Shown: positions 61,940-64,000 of the stretch, one piece after another
How positions within the stretch are numbered: the stretch's first letter is position 1
Layout of the letters: each line of letters opens with the position of its first letter
DNA from: Annulohypoxylon bovei var. microspora
Lineage: Eukaryota; Ascomycota; Sordariomycetes; Xylariales; Hypoxylaceae
Direction: 5' to 3'
Length of the DNA stretch: 64,000 nucleotides
Assembly (NCBI GenBank): GCA_022836615.1
Contig: MU405308.1
Coordinates: forward strand, 1-64,000
Translations under genes and position numbers: made by a program
The notes under the pieces: generated by a model
Database searches by the model: none
Told to the model about the DNA's origin: nothing
What the model saw: the letters and a program-made list of their open reading frames with translations, nothing else

Positions 61940-61969
61940 CCCCTCCCCTCCCCTCCCCTCCCCTCCCCT
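61940..61969. promoter_or_regulatory. Six tandem CCCCT (STRE-like) boxes
   Basis: Six perfect CCCCT units lie 106-135 bp before the phosphoesterase ATG. CCCCT/AGGGG is the stress-response element bound by Msn2/4-type zinc-finger proteins in yeasts and by homologues in filamentous fungi. The G-rich strand could also fold into a quadruplex. Whether it is functional is inference. Confidence 0.6.
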
Positions 61970-62074
61970 TTCCTCGGCAGGAGCGCCTTTTTTAATCTTT
62001 TATCTTTCTTCGTCGGAATCTTCCTCGTCAGGGTTCTGTCTTCCGTATCCGATAGTTCCCAGGTCCCGCCTGAC

Positions 62075-63559
62075 ATGCTCGAGATGATTTTCGGACCTCT
62101 AAGCCGGAAGCGTCGCCAGCCACATCCACATACTCTGTCCCGGCCGAGCGACAGTCGCGCACTACGATTCCTTCAAGATGGCACCTTTCAGATCACCGTA
62201 TTCTCGGATCTCCATTTTGCCGAGGGTAAGTTGACCATCTCAAGGTCGAATAATGCGGCTTCTAATATAAAAACGTCGCCCCAGACGAAGACAGCGTGAG
62301 TGGCCCGATGCAGGACGCGAGGACCGCGGAGGTTGTGAGGAATGTGCTCGAATGCGAGAGCTCGCAGCTAGTCGTGCTCAACGGAGATCTCATATCGGGC
62401 TACGGCACGAAGGCCGACAACGCGACGCTCTACCTGGACCAGGTTGTCGCGCCGATCGTCGACCTGGGCCTGACGTGGGCGACGACGTACGGGAATCACG
62501 ATAACCAATATTATTCGAGGTCTGCAGATCTTCTGAGACGAGAGCAGGAATACGAAAACAGCCTGACCAGGAATATGCTACCTGACAACTCTCAGGCGGG
62601 GGTCTCCAATTACTTCCTGCAGGTATACTCGGCCTCCGGGGATCAAGACGTGCCGGAAGTTATCCTGTGGTTTTTCGACAGCAGGGGAGGAGGCGAGCCG
62701 CACGACTGGGTCGACGATTCGGCAAGCTTCGCCTTCGCTTCCCCGCCCGACCGAACCTGCTAACGCCGATTAGGTTGTCGACTGGTTTAAGGAAACCAGC
62801 GCGAATCTCGCCCAGCAGTACGAGAAGACCATCCCGTCGCTCGCCTTTTTTCACATACCTATCACCGCCGCGTACGAGTTCCAGAAATCTCCAGGTATCG
62901 ATCCCAGCAGGGAGCCGGGCGTCGACGGGGAGGAGGTCACGTGGCAAGGCGGAATGTATGACAGGAAGATCGGCCACGACGTGTCGTTCATGAGCGCGCT
63001 GTCGAGCACGGACGGGCTGCTGGCAACCTTCAGCGGCCACGATCACGACAACGACTGGTAGGAGCAGTATCTGCCAGTCCCGAGAAGGTCCGGCTGCTAA
63101 TATTCATCTCCGCAGGTGCTACAAGTGGAAACCTACCACCGCCGACCAAGCCTCGGCCGGAGACGGGGTCAACGTGTGCTACGGTCGTCATACGGGATAC
63201 GGAGGCTACGGACACCTGGATCGCGGCGGAAGACAAATCTTGCTAAGGCAAGAAACCCTAGCAGAGGAGGTAATTACGTGGATTCGGCTGGAAGACGGAC
63301 TGGTTCCCGAGAACGTGACGCTGAACGCGACCTACGGCCAGGACGAGTACCATCCCCTTCGGCAGCACATCGAGCTCAAGAGAGGCGAGCTCGAGGGTGC
63401 GGGTAACAGCCTTCAGGTTGTCCCGGGATTGTATTCGGCGACACTTTTCCTATTTTTAATTATGTATTTTCCTCTCAGGTTACGGGGCTGACCGACGCGC
63501 GGGGCATCCGCAGCCTCCATACCGAAGCCCGGCAGTCTGTGTCTGTTACGGAGCTATAG
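62075..63559 (+). CDS. Calcineurin-like metallophosphoesterase (Dcr2/Sia1 type)
   Basis: Five exons (62075-62225, 62285-62721, 62774-63057, 63116-63416, 63479-63559) give 417 aa. Metal-ligand motifs appear in family order: FSDLHF (Asp45, His47), LNGDLISG (Asp85), TTYGNHDNQ (Asn121, His122), PSLAFFHIPI, and FSGHDHDNDWCYKW. They define the purple-acid-phosphatase-like group with yeast Dcr2 and Sia1, which hydrolyse phosphomonoesters at a two-metal centre. Intron 2 (62722-62773) has a GC donor (GCAAGC) with CTAAC and TTAG, the only way seen to join DWVDDS to VVDWFKE. The third junction restores NDWCYKW. There is no signal peptide, and a basic RKRRQ lies near the N-terminus, so it is probably intracellular. 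The last intron is the weak point: its donor is GTTGTC, and reading through instead would give a short hydrophobic tail ending near 63491. Confidence 0.9.
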
Positions 63560-64000
63560 AGCCTGGCCTACTTTAGTCTTTAGTCAATACACGTTCGTTT
63601 GCCTGTCTGGGGCGGTTTGCCTGTCTGGAGCGGTTGCCTGTTGGGGGTTCGGTGATGCTAGCGATGATCGCAATGCTGTTTTGCAGCTGTCACATTTTAA
63701 CGAACATATTCCCGTCGTGACCGGTTTGACGAGGCCTTCCCATCCCGTGCTGTCGCCGATAAGATTCTGTAATATACCTAAAATTGCACCTGCGCGCCGT
63801 GGAGATGGATACAAACCACGACATTGCCTTGGGCTTTGGCGTAGCGTTCGAGTTTATATTTATCGTTGCCATTTTACCTATCGCAATAACAGAATCAAGA
63901 ATTCCCGTCGGACGTAGCGGACGAGCATCCGATCCGGACTCTCGTAGGTTTGACGGAGGGTACCTAGGTACCTAGGTAGGTACTTAACCCGATCCCGATG
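63560..64000. other. 3' flank and window end
   Basis: Short GGGGCGGTTTGCCTGTCT-type copies lie at 63598-63640, the degenerate direct repeat copy B at 63905-63960, and a TACC/GGTA tract at 63958-63985. No gene is called; the open frames here lack motifs and run through the repeats. Confidence 0.55.
63905..63960. repeat. Direct repeat copy B (degenerate)
   Basis: It reads CCGTCGGACGTAGCGGACGA and ends GACGGAGGG, the same orientation as 59875-59935, and runs straight into a TACC/GGTA tract. Confidence 0.7.

Larger units (their letters stand above)
61104..62074. promoter_or_regulatory. Divergent promoter region with repeats
   Basis: This 971-bp region lies between two genes transcribed outward, so it should drive both. 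On the side of the small three-motif gene are two near-identical 31-bp copies (61345-61375 and 61427-61457) containing CTGCAG and CGGGTACSGGCCG, plus a partial third copy at 61397-61412. On the phosphoesterase side are six CCCCT units at 61940-61969. TACC/GGTA tracts lie at 61540-61558 and 61750-61771. Confidence 0.65.

Noticed and set aside
63417..63491. C-terminal membrane segment of the phosphoesterase by read-through of the last intron
   Set aside because: The stretch is T-rich and ends in TTTTCCTCTCAG, a classic acceptor, so I treat it as intron; the weak GTTGTC donor leaves some doubt.

Overview
The window looks like nuclear DNA of a filamentous ascomycete (Pezizomycotina, most likely a Sordariomycete; this is inference from gene families and architecture). 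Genes are monocistronic, face both ways, and carry short introns (40-245 bp) with GT-AG or occasional GC-AG ends and CTAAC/CTAAT-like branch points. Their coding DNA is clearly more GC-rich than the spacers. There are no ribosome-binding sites, operons or clear tRNA/rRNA genes. I support twelve protein genes and one pseudogene.

Layout. 1.9-4.0 kb: a three-exon F-box protein. 5.0-6.6 kb: an intronless MFS transporter. 7.5-10.3 kb (minus): a large disordered protein of the family usually called 'pathway-specific nitrogen regulator', with one membrane segment. 13.3-14.3 kb (minus): adenine deaminase (Aah1 type). 14.3-25.5 kb: a gene desert. 25.5-28.2 kb: a Zn2Cys6 transcription factor. 31.9-32.8 kb (minus): a coiled-coil protein of unknown role. 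34.2-36.4 kb (minus): a membrane-anchored alpha/beta hydrolase. 38.4-39.9 kb: mitochondrial acetylornithine aminotransferase (Arg8). 40.9-42.0 kb: a decayed FAD-linked oxidase. 42-53 kb: a second desert. 53.1-54.8 kb: a Ser/Pro-rich fungal protein. 56.6-58.6 kb (minus): a six-exon MFS transporter of the Dal5/ACS type. 60.6-61.1 kb (minus): a small protein with three copies of a beta-prism-like motif, divergent from a Dcr2/Sia1-type metallophosphoesterase at 62.1-63.6 kb.

The genes do not form an evident pathway. Aah1 (purine salvage), Arg8 (arginine synthesis), two transporters and a nitrogen-regulator-like protein are loosely linked by nitrogen metabolism, but spacing and orientation give no sign of a cluster, and no PKS, NRPS or terpene backbone gene is present.

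The dominant non-coding feature is a dispersed repeat made of the tetranucleotide TACC and its complement GGTA. Its arrays switch orientation at CCTAGG and GGTACC, so they are largely self-complementary. It fills spacers, enters introns, and seems to have inserted a frameshifting 11-mer into the oxidase pseudogene. The other items most worth a second look are the three-motif protein with its repeat-bearing divergent promoter, the six tandem CCCCT boxes before the phosphoesterase, and a degenerate 56-61 bp direct repeat flanking that 4-kb block. Exon boundaries were derived by hand from splice signals and reading-frame continuity, without transcript data.
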